A stretch of 22,262 nucleotides of DNA. It comes from a virus. Shown here piece by piece: positions 15,083 to 21,960 of the stretch. Each line of letters begins with the position of its first letter. Position 1 is the stretch's first letter. The translations under genes were made by a program, and so were the position numbers. The DNA lies in IMG/VR virus record IMGVR_UViG_3300021373_001317, positions 1 to 22,262 of that record. One strand, 5' to 3'. The notes beneath the pieces were generated by a model. That model was not told where the DNA came from. It worked only from the letters and a program-made list of their open reading frames with translations, and made no database searches.

Positions 15083-16473
15083 TCGCCACCTTCATCTACT
15101 AGCTCAAGTCTCCAATAACCACCTTCGTATATACCCTGATATGTATCACTCCATGATCCATTTTCAAACTTGAATTGTTGTAGGGTAGTGGTATTTGTCA
15201 CATATGCACGTCTATCAAATTCGCTTGCATCAAAAGATGTTACCCATTCGCTGCCATTATATTCTATAATGTCGTTTTCACCTATATCAACATTAAAATA
15301 GTTTGTGTTATCGTTATCTACCTGTGTTGCGCATAGGTATCTTTGTCCTAGTGCTGGCATTGGGAAATTATTAAATCCGGGTCTTGCGGTATTTGGATTT
15401 ATAATTCTATCAACGGCTGCAATAGTATTCGTTGGTAATGTGTCTCTATCCAATTCAAATGAAAGTAATGTAGGATCATCTGTTGTTGATAACGTACCAA
15501 TAACATCAGCATTCAAGTCTTCTAATTCACCGTGATATTTTAATCTCATACGAGAAACACCATCGTGTAACATACCATAGTTTGATAGAACCTCTTCCCA
15601 AGTTCTTTCATTGTCCCAGTTGCCGTTTTCCAACACTTTAATGAATATATTTCCACCATCTTCATATACGTTTACTGCATAGTTACCCGGTGTTACAACG
15701 ACACTCGACTGTCTTTCTAAATCTCTAAAGAATTCAAATGCATCTGGATCATAATCAAGTGTGTCTAAATCCGTGTATTGATAGATATTATGAATAATAT
15801 TTCTGATTACATTTTGTCTTGTAACTTGTGCTGGTGGGTTAATCCAAATAGGTATCTGAAAAAACAAACTAGCAATATCAATTTGGTCTTCTATGCCAGC
15901 TGGTATGCCACGACTTGTCCACTGAATATCTGTTAACTCAACGGTAGTGATAGTTGTCCAATCGATTGGGTTGTCATTCTGTTGAATTTCTAATGCAGGA
16001 TTGAATAGAACTAGCATTTGTTCCATTAGTTGTAGTTTTTGATCCGTATTACTTGTCCATACATCTACCTGCATGTTAAGCAAGTAAGGGACTGGCATAA
16101 GACGCCCTACGCTATACTTAGGTCCTGTCTCGTTAGTATATGAGCTAGTTTCTGGATTCCAACGTCTTTCATTGACACTTACGCTATCAGTAAAGAATGG
16201 TTCCTGTACTCTTGCTCTATCTGGCTGAACACTTTGTATCCAACATGCAATAAATGGAGCAGAGTTTACAATGTTTTCTGAATTGTTTTTAAGAACAGTA
16301 GCAGCCATACGTGATACATCACCGTAACGTGCTGGAACTCTGATATAATAATCAGATACACCATCGTTCATCTTCTTACCTGTTTTGACAGAAAAGCCAC
16401 TGAACATACGTACAAACTGTAGAACGTATCTTCTTATTTGTTCGTCATAAAAATGTGATTGTTTAACTGTCAT
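15079..16473 (-). CDS. 15: Tail terminator / sheath stabiliser gp15, with C-terminal extension
   Basis: A 464-residue protein. The N-terminal ~235 residues match the T4 gp15 family pattern: QIRRYVLQFVRMFSGFSV near the start, YYIRVPARYGDVSRM (~43-57), then VGRLMPVPYLLNMQVDVWTSN (as VGRLMPVPYLL and NMQVDVWTSN) and QLMEQMLVLFNPAL. In T4, gp15 (272 aa) caps the completed tail and stabilises the sheath before joining the neck. The remaining ~210 residues are an added region with YFNVDIGENDIIEYNGSEWV and FENGSWSDTYQG segments, resembling extensions seen in marine T4-like relatives; function unknown. The start overlaps the gp14 stop (TAATG), so the two are translated together. Confidence 0.85.
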   Translation of the reverse strand: MTVKQSHFYDEQIRRYVLQFVRMFSGFSVKTGKKMNDGVSDYYIRVPARYGDVSRMAATVLKNNSENIVNSAPFIACWIQSVQPDRARVQEPFFTDSVSVNERRWNPETSSYTNETGPKYSVGRLMPVPYLLNMQVDVWTSNTDQKLQLMEQMLVLFNPALEIQQNDNPIDWTTITTVELTDIQWTSRGIPAGIEDQIDIASLFFQIPIWINPPAQVTRQNVIRNIIHNIYQYTDLDTLDYDPDAFEFFRDLERQSSVVVTPGNYAVNVYEDGGNIFIKVLENGNWDNERTWEEVLSNYGMLHDGVSRMRLKYHGELEDLNADVIGTLSTTDDPTLLSFELDRDTLPTNTIAAVDRIINPNTARPGFNNFPMPALGQRYLCATQVDNDNTNYFNVDIGENDIIEYNGSEWVTSFDASEFDRRAYVTNTTTLQQFKFENGSWSDTYQGIYEGGYWRLELVDEGGE

Positions 16474-17471
16474 TATTCATCTACCTTAGGTCTAACTGCT
16501 TTTGAAAGATTGACTTTAGAAGTCACTTCTGTTCCGTCATCAAGTACAACACGTCCATCATTGTTGATAAACTTATGATGCAGAGCATGTCCTACTTCCC
16601 AAGCACCGTCATCGTCTTCAATCTTATACCATTTATTATCACGGTATTGGAATAATCTTGCTGGGTTATAGTCTACACGTAAGAAGTAAGCATCATCATC
16701 AGGTGATTGAGGGAAGCGTGTACCGCTCTCTACAGTAGCATAGTCTACATCATCAGGATGATCTGACTGTTCAGCATATTGTAGATTGTTTGTTCTGTAA
16801 TCGTAATACTTTCCCGGAACGTTTTGTTGCGCTTCTTCTACGATAGCATCATTGATTTGAAGTTCTTTATTGTATGTAGATAAGATATTTTTCAAATCGT
16901 CAGCTTCTTCACCAGTCCCAAAGATATCTGAGTACTCTTGTGTATCTTGTAGTTGCTTACAGCGAATACGCCAAATATGTGGCCACCATCCTGGATCAAA
17001 ACCTTCGCTTGCTTTAGAGCCTTCTTGTACAACCCAATACTGATTAACTGCGGCTGCGTCTTCATCTAGTAGCAAATCATCTCTCATATGAGGAAGTTCA
17101 ATAACATCACCCGTCATAAGTTTACGACCTATACGTTCTACCATGTCGTTAAGATGTACAGTAAAGATGTTTTGATCCGAACCCAAGAACATACCAAACT
17201 GTGACAAGTCAAAGTCTTGGTCACTCACAGTGTAAGCACCACGTAGTTCGTAAACTGTTGTCTCATAACGTCTATCACGATTCTCCATGAATAGCAAGTC
17301 CTGAATAGGAGGGTTTGCTGGGTCATAGTTTGGATCGTTTTCGTCAACTGAACCTATATATTTGTGAACTAGTAGGGCAGTACCACCATGCTCAAAATGA
17401 GCCTTTACCATCTTATCGATGAATTTGTAGTCATTACCTTTACGTGGGTTCCATAAACTTAATCTTGGCAT
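16473..17471 (-). CDS. 14: Neck protein gp14, with C-terminal extension
   Basis: A 332-residue protein matching T4 gp14-type neck proteins over its first ~210 residues: HFEHGGTALLVHKYIGS near residues 29-45, QDLLFMENRDRRYETTVYEL, LSQFGMFLGSDQNIFTVH, then MTGDVIELPHMRDDLLLDED and VNQYWVVQEG. gp14 and gp13 form the collar joining head and tail. The last ~110 residues (FPQSPDDDAYFLRVDYNPAR then LFQYRDNKWYKIED) are an added beta-type region also known in marine phage structural proteins. AAGGA precedes the ATG, and a GATAAATA late box lies 24 bases upstream. It is the first gene of the minus-strand operon gp14-gp15-Nudix. Confidence 0.8.
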   Translation of the reverse strand: MPRLSLWNPRKGNDYKFIDKMVKAHFEHGGTALLVHKYIGSVDENDPNYDPANPPIQDLLFMENRDRRYETTVYELRGAYTVSDQDFDLSQFGMFLGSDQNIFTVHLNDMVERIGRKLMTGDVIELPHMRDDLLLDEDAAAVNQYWVVQEGSKASEGFDPGWWPHIWRIRCKQLQDTQEYSDIFGTGEEADDLKNILSTYNKELQINDAIVEEAQQNVPGKYYDYRTNNLQYAEQSDHPDDVDYATVESGTRFPQSPDDDAYFLRVDYNPARLFQYRDNKWYKIEDDDGAWEVGHALHHKFINNDGRVVLDDGTEVTSKVNLSKAVRPKVDE

Positions 17472-17481
17472 GTTTTTTTCC

Positions 17482-17510
17482 TTGACTTATTACTGTATTT
17501 ATCATATAGT
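17482..17510 (+). promoter_or_regulatory. Sigma70-like early promoter for the 2OG oxygenase
   Basis: TTGACT (17482-17487), 17-base spacer, TATAGT (17505-17510), giving a predicted start near 17517 and a ~19-base leader to the ATG at 17536. The minus-strand late box of gp14 (17496-17503) lies inside the spacer, so the two promoters overlap on opposite strands. Confidence 0.65.
17496..17503 (-). promoter_or_regulatory. Late promoter variant GATAAATA for the gp14-gp15-Nudix operon
   Basis: Minus-strand late box ending 24 bases before the gp14 ATG, within a 64-base divergent intergenic region and overlapping the plus-strand sigma70-like promoter. Confidence 0.7.
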
Positions 17511-17535
17511 TATAATTAACGTACGGAGAAAATAA

Positions 17536-18222
17536 ATGTTAAATGACGGAACAGTAGTGCTACGGGGAGTAATTAACCCAGTAACTATAGCACAATTTAA
17601 ATTGTGGGCGACAAACCCAGAAAGATATCATCGTGGCAATGGTGTAGATGGTAATTATTATAGCGAACACGATGGTAAACGTGAATATGACGTGTGGTGG
17701 ACTACACAACCTCCAAAAGAAATGTGGGTGCCGTTAGTTGTACAACTTCAAGATCCAATCACACATTTGTTCGGACACAAGAACTGGGATATTCATGTAG
17801 TAGATTGTATTACGACCCGTCCAAGTTCCAACAAAATTTACGCACACATTGATACCCCATATCGTTTTCAGGAATTCTCACAGATAGACGAATGCTTGGG
17901 AGTACAGATTATTATTCCGCTAGATGACTTTACGTTAGAGAATGGTGCAACAGCATACTTACCCGGATCGTCTTTAGAAAAGATTGATTACATGGACTTA
18001 GAACTTCATAGAGACTCATATAACATGAGATTGAAAGAAGAAGGACAGCAATTCTTATCAAAGCCTGGTGATGTTTTGATGTATGATGGCCGCACTTTAC
18101 ATTCCACAATGCCAAATAAATCAACAGAATTTCGTTCAGCATTGTTGATTAATGCTCTAAAATCTGATATCATTGACCGTGTCCAAGAACTTGACAAAAA
18201 CACTGATTTCGTCAAAAAGTAG
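17536..18222 (+). CDS. 2-oxoglutarate/Fe(II)-dependent oxygenase (phytanoyl-CoA dioxygenase-like)
   Basis: A 228-residue enzyme with the facial triad and co-substrate residues of the PhyH-like family: His104-Ile-Asp106 in YAHIDTPYR, distal His189 in DGRTLHSTMPN, and Arg200 in EFRSALLINAL to hold 2-oxoglutarate. Between them, GVQIIIPLDDFTLENGATAY (122-141) with LPGSS is the characteristic beta-core. These enzymes hydroxylate small molecules or protein/nucleic-acid side chains using O2 and 2-oxoglutarate; the substrate here is unknown. Marine T4-like phages often carry such genes. GGAG precedes the ATG. It is divergent from gp14 and has a sigma70-like promoter, suggesting early expression. No membrane or signal segment is seen, so it is cytoplasmic. 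Confidence 0.85.
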   Translation: MLNDGTVVLRGVINPVTIAQFKLWATNPERYHRGNGVDGNYYSEHDGKREYDVWWTTQPPKEMWVPLVVQLQDPITHLFGHKNWDIHVVDCITTRPSSNKIYAHIDTPYRFQEFSQIDECLGVQIIIPLDDFTLENGATAYLPGSSLEKIDYMDLELHRDSYNMRLKEEGQQFLSKPGDVLMYDGRTLHSTMPNKSTEFRSALLINALKSDIIDRVQELDKNTDFVKK

Positions 18223-18229
18223 AAAAAAC

Positions 18230-18257
18230 TTGACATTTCTCGTAATTATTGTATTAT
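18230..18257 (+). promoter_or_regulatory. Sigma70-like early promoter for the 423-aa unknown gene
   Basis: TTGACA (18230-18235), 16-base spacer, TATTAT (18252-18257). It starts 8 bases after the oxygenase stop and ~30 bases before a strong AGGAGG site. This is the best host-like promoter in the window and there is no late box here. Confidence 0.75.
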
Positions 18258-18287
18258 GATTCGTAAATAGAGTTTGTAGGAGGACTC

Positions 18288-19559
18288 ATGGCAGTGGCAA
18301 CTAGAAGAAAAATGACAAGAGCAAAAGTGACGAAGAAGCCGACAAGAGCAAGAACGCCAAAATTTGTTGACGAAAAATATACAGGACCAGAACCAGACTG
18401 GACTTATGCGGAAGATATGACCGCAGAAGAATATTACCGTGAACGTTGTCGTACAGGTTTTTATTATAATTATTTCTATACGACAAAAGATGGTAAACCT
18501 TGGGTACTTTCTTGGATGAAAGATAACGGCTATACAAAAGAACAAATTGCTGCGGTGAAAGCAGTACCAGATAGTTGGGTTTCTATTGCAGTAGCAGGTT
18601 ATTGTCGTGCGCTTTCTAAAGGTATGCCTGTTAATCACAAAGGTCTTCCTGAATACCTAGAAACTCTTCCTGGTGTTGGGAGTAAAGCAATGACAGATGC
18701 GGATGCGTATGTTAAAGAAAAACTCGCAGAAGTCATTGAACGTGGCAAGACAATCAAACAAGAAAAAGAAGTAGAAGAAAAGAAAAAAGACATTCCAAGA
18801 CCAAGCATTCAACAGTTGTTGCGTGAAAAAGCAGTTGAAATGGCAAGTGAGATTGATGAATTTGTAGATAAGTTTGATTACAAAACAACAACTCTGAAAT
18901 CTTTTGACCCTCTAAAACTTCTTCGTAAAGTTGAAGCTAAAGGTAACCACGCCAAAACAATCAAATCATTCTATCAGTTAGAGTGGGAAGAATACGATGA
19001 ACTTCTAAACCCACCAAAGCGCATGACAGCAGAAAAGAAAGATGATTATGAACAACTAAAAGAAGGGTATGCACATCTAAAAAAGGCTGAAATCAAAGCG
19101 GCATATCAGATGTATCAAAACATTTTAGATGCATGTGACATGCTTGTACAAGAGGGTAAAGTCAATCGTGCTCCTCGTAAGAAAAAGCCAATGAGTAAAG
19201 ACAAAATTGTTGCTAAGGTCAAATACTGTAAACAAGATACAGCAACTAAGTCAGTGTCTATCAAGCCTATTGATGTACTAGATGCCTCCGCAGTTATGGT
19301 TTATAATGTTAAAACTCGTAAACTTGGTATCTATTATCCAGCAGAGTATCAGAGTTTGACATTCAAAGGAACTACGCTTGTTGGCTTCGATGAAAATAAA
19401 AGTGTAGCAAAAACAATGCGCAAACCTGCTGAACAGGTGTCACAGTTTAAGAAAGTAACGAAGCGTTCTTTACAAAAGACGTTTGATGAAGTGAAAAGTG
19501 TTGAAACAAAAATGAATGGTCGTTTTAATGAACAGACTTTAATTTTAAAGGTTTTCTGA
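18288..19559 (+). CDS. Hypothetical protein with basic N-terminus, probably early
   Basis: A 423-residue soluble protein I do not assign to a named family. Residues 1-25 are extremely Arg/Lys-rich, suggesting nucleic-acid contact. Residues ~40-115 hold an aromatic-rich segment (ERCRTGFYYNYFYTTKDGKP then WVLSWMKDNGYTKEQI). Residues ~123-150 include GLPEYLETLPGVGSKAM, which looks like a helix-hairpin-helix-type LPGVG turn but is a single short match. Residues ~155-300 are helical and charged, and the last ~120 residues look more beta-rich (KLGIYYPAEYQSLTFKGTT). AGGAGG gives a strong ribosome-binding site and a sigma70-like promoter lies upstream. It sits among late genes but appears to be expressed early. 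The stop overlaps a late box for the next gene. Confidence 0.75.
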   Translation: MAVATRRKMTRAKVTKKPTRARTPKFVDEKYTGPEPDWTYAEDMTAEEYYRERCRTGFYYNYFYTTKDGKPWVLSWMKDNGYTKEQIAAVKAVPDSWVSIAVAGYCRALSKGMPVNHKGLPEYLETLPGVGSKAMTDADAYVKEKLAEVIERGKTIKQEKEVEEKKKDIPRPSIQQLLREKAVEMASEIDEFVDKFDYKTTTLKSFDPLKLLRKVEAKGNHAKTIKSFYQLEWEEYDELLNPPKRMTAEKKDDYEQLKEGYAHLKKAEIKAAYQMYQNILDACDMLVQEGKVNRAPRKKKPMSKDKIVAKVKYCKQDTATKSVSIKPIDVLDASAVMVYNVKTRKLGIYYPAEYQSLTFKGTTLVGFDENKSVAKTMRKPAEQVSQFKKVTKRSLQKTFDEVKSVETKMNGRFNEQTLILKVF

Positions 19560-19565
19560 TAAATA
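19558..19565 (+). promoter_or_regulatory. Late promoter variant GATAAATA for the 148-aa gene
   Basis: The box overlaps the TGA stop of the preceding gene (19557-19559) and lies 51 bases before the ATG at 19617. Confidence 0.68.
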
Positions 19566-19616
19566 GTAGTAGAGGGCGACGGCTCTTTATAACTCAATCT
19601 CCGGGAGACACATAAC

Positions 19617-20063
19617 ATGGCAAGAAAAGCATTTCACTATATGGAAGTAACATTTCCACAAAATGTACTTGACGAGAACTCAGGCCTTATGCCTATCGGC
19701 ATTATGAAGAAGTTACTAGATGATTATATCGCAGAAACAGATTCAAAAGATGGTAAGGTTCTGAAAGAATTCGTATTTAACGGAATTCAAACGTTTGAAT
19801 GGAATGATAACGTAGGTGCGTATGCATTTGAATTCATTAATGAAAGAAATAGAAACACATATTTTACTGCTAGAAAATCATTTGATGCATGGTTAGCAGA
19901 AAAGGGCGTTCAAACATCATATAAACTGTCACATGACATTCCACTTGATCTAGTGCCACAGCTAACAGATGGTAATTATGAAGAAAATACATACTACAAT
20001 ATGGCTAAAAACTTCATTATGTTTGATATTCCAACATCAAGAGGCTTTGCAACACAAGCATAA
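19617..20063 (+). CDS. Hypothetical 148-aa late protein
   Basis: A compact soluble alpha/beta protein without a family I recognise. Visible features are a VTFPQNVLDENSGLMPIGIM segment near the start, a FNGIQTFEWNDNVGAYAFEF strand pair, and a C-terminal NFIMFDIPTSRGF. GGGAG precedes the ATG. It has its own late promoter and terminator, so it is a single-gene late unit immediately before a gp13-like neck gene. A structural or tail-completion role (for example an equivalent of T4 gp3) is possible from position and size, but I see no sequence support for naming it. Confidence 0.78.
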   Translation: MARKAFHYMEVTFPQNVLDENSGLMPIGIMKKLLDDYIAETDSKDGKVLKEFVFNGIQTFEWNDNVGAYAFEFINERNRNTYFTARKSFDAWLAEKGVQTSYKLSHDIPLDLVPQLTDGNYEENTYYNMAKNFIMFDIPTSRGFATQA

Positions 20064-20075
20064 TAATTAAATGTT

Positions 20076-20099
20076 AACCCACGCTTCGGCGTGGGTTTT
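20076..20099 (+). terminator. Terminator with TTCG tetraloop after the 148-aa gene
   Basis: Perfect 9-bp stem AACCCACGC/GCGTGGGTT (20076-20084 with 20089-20097) closed by a very stable C(TTCG)G loop, ending in TTTT. The T-run is short but the hairpin is strong. Confidence 0.85.
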
Positions 20100-20116
20100 C
20101 CATATCTGGAACTTTT

Positions 20117-20124
20117 GATAAATA
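20117..20124 (+). promoter_or_regulatory. Late promoter variant GATAAATA for the gp13-like gene
   Basis: Late box 21 bases before the ATG at 20146 and 17 bases after the terminator. It is half of a 9-bp inverted repeat, TTGATAAAT (20115-20123) / ATTTATCAA (20138-20146), whose other half runs into the start codon. Confidence 0.7.
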
Positions 20125-20145
20125 CTGTATATTGGAGATTTATCA

Positions 20146-20898
20146 ATGCCTAAAAATCGTAATAAAGTAAGAAATGACGTAATCAAAGAAATCAGACTGT
20201 TACTTGGTGACGGCATGATTGATATTGAATTGGACCCAGAACACTATGATGTAGCACTTGACGTTGCTATTTCTAAAGTTCGTCAACGTTCTGAAAACTC
20301 AGTAGAAGAAGATTTTTATGCACTAGAACTAAAAGAAGATGTAGCAGAGTATTCACTTCCAGAAGAAATTATTGAAGTGAAACAAATCTGGAATCGTTCT
20401 TTTGGTAATGGTGTATCTGGTGGCGTTGATATGGATCCATTTGAATTAGCATATGCTAACTCTTACTTTATGGTTAACAATCATATTGGCGGTGCAGCAA
20501 CTTACGATATGTTCGCACAGTATAGAGAGACAATCAATCGTGTAGCAGCTACAGAAATTCAATATATTTGGAATCCGGTTACAAAGAAAATAAAACTACT
20601 GCGTAGAATGAGAGCGGATCAGGTTGTTCTACTACACGTTCACCTAGAGCGCAATGAAGAACAATTGATGGTAGACCCATATTTGAAATCTTGGATTCGT
20701 GATTACGCATTAGCATACTGTAAGCGTATGTTAGGCGAAGCACGTGGTAAGTTCTCGGCACTACCTGGCGCACAAGGTGGTGTAACACTTAACGGTGCAG
20801 AAATGAAAGCAGAAGCAGACGCACTGATTGAGAAACTAGAATATGACTTACAGAACTTCACAGACGGTTCTGCCCCTCTAGGTTTCATCATCGGCTAA
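20146..20898 (+). CDS. 13: Neck protein, gp13-like
   Basis: A 250-residue protein resembling T4-type gp13 neck (head-completion) proteins, as seen in marine relatives. It has an N-terminal helical segment (VRNDVIKEIRLLLGDGMIDIEL then a DVALDVAISKVRQRSENSVE stretch) and a central SLPEEIIEVKQIWNRSFG region. The C-terminal block SWIRDYALAYCKRMLGEARG is followed by KFSALPGAQGGVTLNGAEM and a final helix. gp13 forms the collar with gp14, which is encoded ~3 kb away on the opposite strand here, whereas T4 has them adjacent. GGAG precedes the ATG. Assignment to gp13 rather than another connector protein is by family resemblance from memory. Confidence 0.6.
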   Translation: MPKNRNKVRNDVIKEIRLLLGDGMIDIELDPEHYDVALDVAISKVRQRSENSVEEDFYALELKEDVAEYSLPEEIIEVKQIWNRSFGNGVSGGVDMDPFELAYANSYFMVNNHIGGAATYDMFAQYRETINRVAATEIQYIWNPVTKKIKLLRRMRADQVVLLHVHLERNEEQLMVDPYLKSWIRDYALAYCKRMLGEARGKFSALPGAQGGVTLNGAEMKAEADALIEKLEYDLQNFTDGSAPLGFIIG

Positions 20899-20924
20899 CT
20901 GCTACATTTTAGCGCACTTATAAT
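20898..20924 (+). promoter_or_regulatory. Possible sigma70/middle-type promoter for the alternative oxidase
   Basis: A perfect -10 TATAAT (20919-20924) without a recognisable -35. ACTGCTACA (20898-20906), 12 bases upstream, partly resembles a T4 MotA box (WWTGCTTYA) at the right distance. No late box is present in this gap. Speculative. Confidence 0.3.
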
Positions 20925-20960
20925 CTCAAAAATCTATACTATATTAGAATAAGTAGTATT

Positions 20961-21569
20961 ATGGAACATTATACCCCCAAAACAGTAGGCGACAATATAG
21001 CACTTTATATCACAATGCTGCTACGTTGGTTTGCCGATACATTTTTTGCTAAACGATACGGACATCGTGCCGTAGTACTTGAAACTGTAGCAGGTGTTCC
21101 GGGCATGGTAGCTGGTATGTGGAATCACTTACGCAGTTTGCGTAAGATGCAACCAGATGAACGTGGTTGGATAAAGACGCTATTAGAAGAAGCAGAAAAT
21201 GAGCGTATGCATCTTATGATTTTTATTGAGATTGCAAAACCAAATTTGTTTGAGCGTCTACTAATCTTGTTTACTCAGTTTGTATTCTGGCATTTCTATT
21301 TTATTCTTTATGTGTTTTTCCCTAAGGTTGCTCATAGAATGGTAGGTTATTTTGAAGAACAGGCTGTAGTAAGTTATACACAATATTTGGAACAGATTGA
21401 CAGTGGTGTTATTGAAAATATATCTGCGCCGAAGATAGCAATAGACTATTACAACTTATCACCAGATGCAAGACTACGTGATGTAGTAATTGCAGTTAGA
21501 GAAGATGAAAGAGGACACAGTGAAGTTAATCACGGAATGGCTAACACGCTTATTGAAGAAGAAAAGTGA
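20961..21569 (+). CDS. Alternative oxidase (ubiquinol oxidase, non-protonmotive)
   Basis: A 202-residue di-iron membrane-associated quinol oxidase of the AOX family, which passes electrons from quinol to O2 without pumping protons. All expected ligands are visible: Glu41 in LETVAGVPG, Glu81-x-x-His84 in ENERMHLM, Glu132 in YFEEQA, and Glu183-x-x-His186 in EDERGH. Tyr139 in VVSYTQYL matches the catalytic tyrosine. Hydrophobic helices at ~100-120 fit the monotopic membrane surface. It resembles the proteobacterial/mitochondrial type more than plastid PTOX, and lacks an N-terminal targeting extension. No good ribosome-binding site precedes the ATG. In infection it could keep respiration or redox balance running when the cytochrome chain is limiting (inference). 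It is first in a cluster of small genes. Confidence 0.93.
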   Translation: MEHYTPKTVGDNIALYITMLLRWFADTFFAKRYGHRAVVLETVAGVPGMVAGMWNHLRSLRKMQPDERGWIKTLLEEAENERMHLMIFIEIAKPNLFERLLILFTQFVFWHFYFILYVFFPKVAHRMVGYFEEQAVVSYTQYLEQIDSGVIENISAPKIAIDYYNLSPDARLRDVVIAVREDERGHSEVNHGMANTLIEEEK

Positions 21570-21690
21570 TCTTAAAGAGTTTGATGTTCGTATAAGAAAA
21601 GACAGCGAACAAATGACAGATGTTGAAAAGATGGATCGTGGCTTCAACGGAAAAACGTATACAATTAACGGAATAGAAAATGACTTTTGA
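21520..21690 (+). CDS. Small ORF overlapping the alternative oxidase 3' end
   Basis: An open frame that continues past the oxidase stop and ends RGFNGKTYTINGIENDF. A GTG at 21520 with GAGG 5 bases upstream gives 56 residues. An ATG at 21505 (61 residues) and an ATG at 21613 (25 residues) are alternatives. The N-terminal part lies inside the oxidase gene in another frame, so its composition is constrained by that gene. The 11-base overlap with the next small gene argues for coupled translation. Product unknown, highly charged and soluble. Confidence 0.42.
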   Translation: MKLITEWLTRLLKKKSDLKEFDVRIRKDSEQMTDVEKMDRGFNGKTYTINGIENDF

Positions 21691-21799
21691 TGCGATTATA
21701 TTTTTCACAGCAACATATGGTTGGTTCTTGGGCATGATACTGTTTGCGTGGTATATGGAACCTAAAAAGTCTGGAGGCAATACAGGAGTAAGACTATGA
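21680..21799 (+). CDS. Small single-span membrane protein (39 aa)
   Basis: A 39-residue protein: MTFD, then a hydrophobic segment of about 20 residues (IIFFTATYGWFLGMILFAWY), then a short basic tail with EPKKSGG. This is a clear one-pass membrane protein. The start follows an AACGGAATAG region giving a modest ribosome-binding site and overlaps the preceding small ORF. The stop overlaps the next ATG (ATGA), a normal operon junction. Its placement just behind a membrane-bound oxidase raises the possibility of a partner subunit, but this is inference from position only. Confidence 0.65.
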   Translation: MTFDAIIFFTATYGWFLGMILFAWYMEPKKSGGNTGVRL

Positions 21800-21960
21800 A
21801 GCCTAATACACAATTTAATTTATCAGTAAGAGATTTAGAACTTATTGAGCAAGCATTGCTTAGTGTAGAACAAACACAAGAAGTACGTGCGTTATTGGGT
21901 AAACTTCATAATCAGAAAAACTGGTATCGTCCAAAAGATGGTGTCTACATTGGCGGCTAA
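21796..21960 (+). CDS. Small conserved-looking phage protein (54 aa)
   Basis: A 54-residue soluble protein: an LSVRDLELIEQALLSVE helix, a VRALLGKLHNQKNWYRP segment and a terminal GVYIGG. Marine T4-like phages have similar short proteins with an LLGKxHNQKxWYxP motif as far as I recall; no function is known to me. GGAG lies 7 bases before the ATG, which overlaps the previous stop by 4 bases (ATGA). Confidence 0.75.
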   Translation: MKPNTQFNLSVRDLELIEQALLSVEQTQEVRALLGKLHNQKNWYRPKDGVYIGG

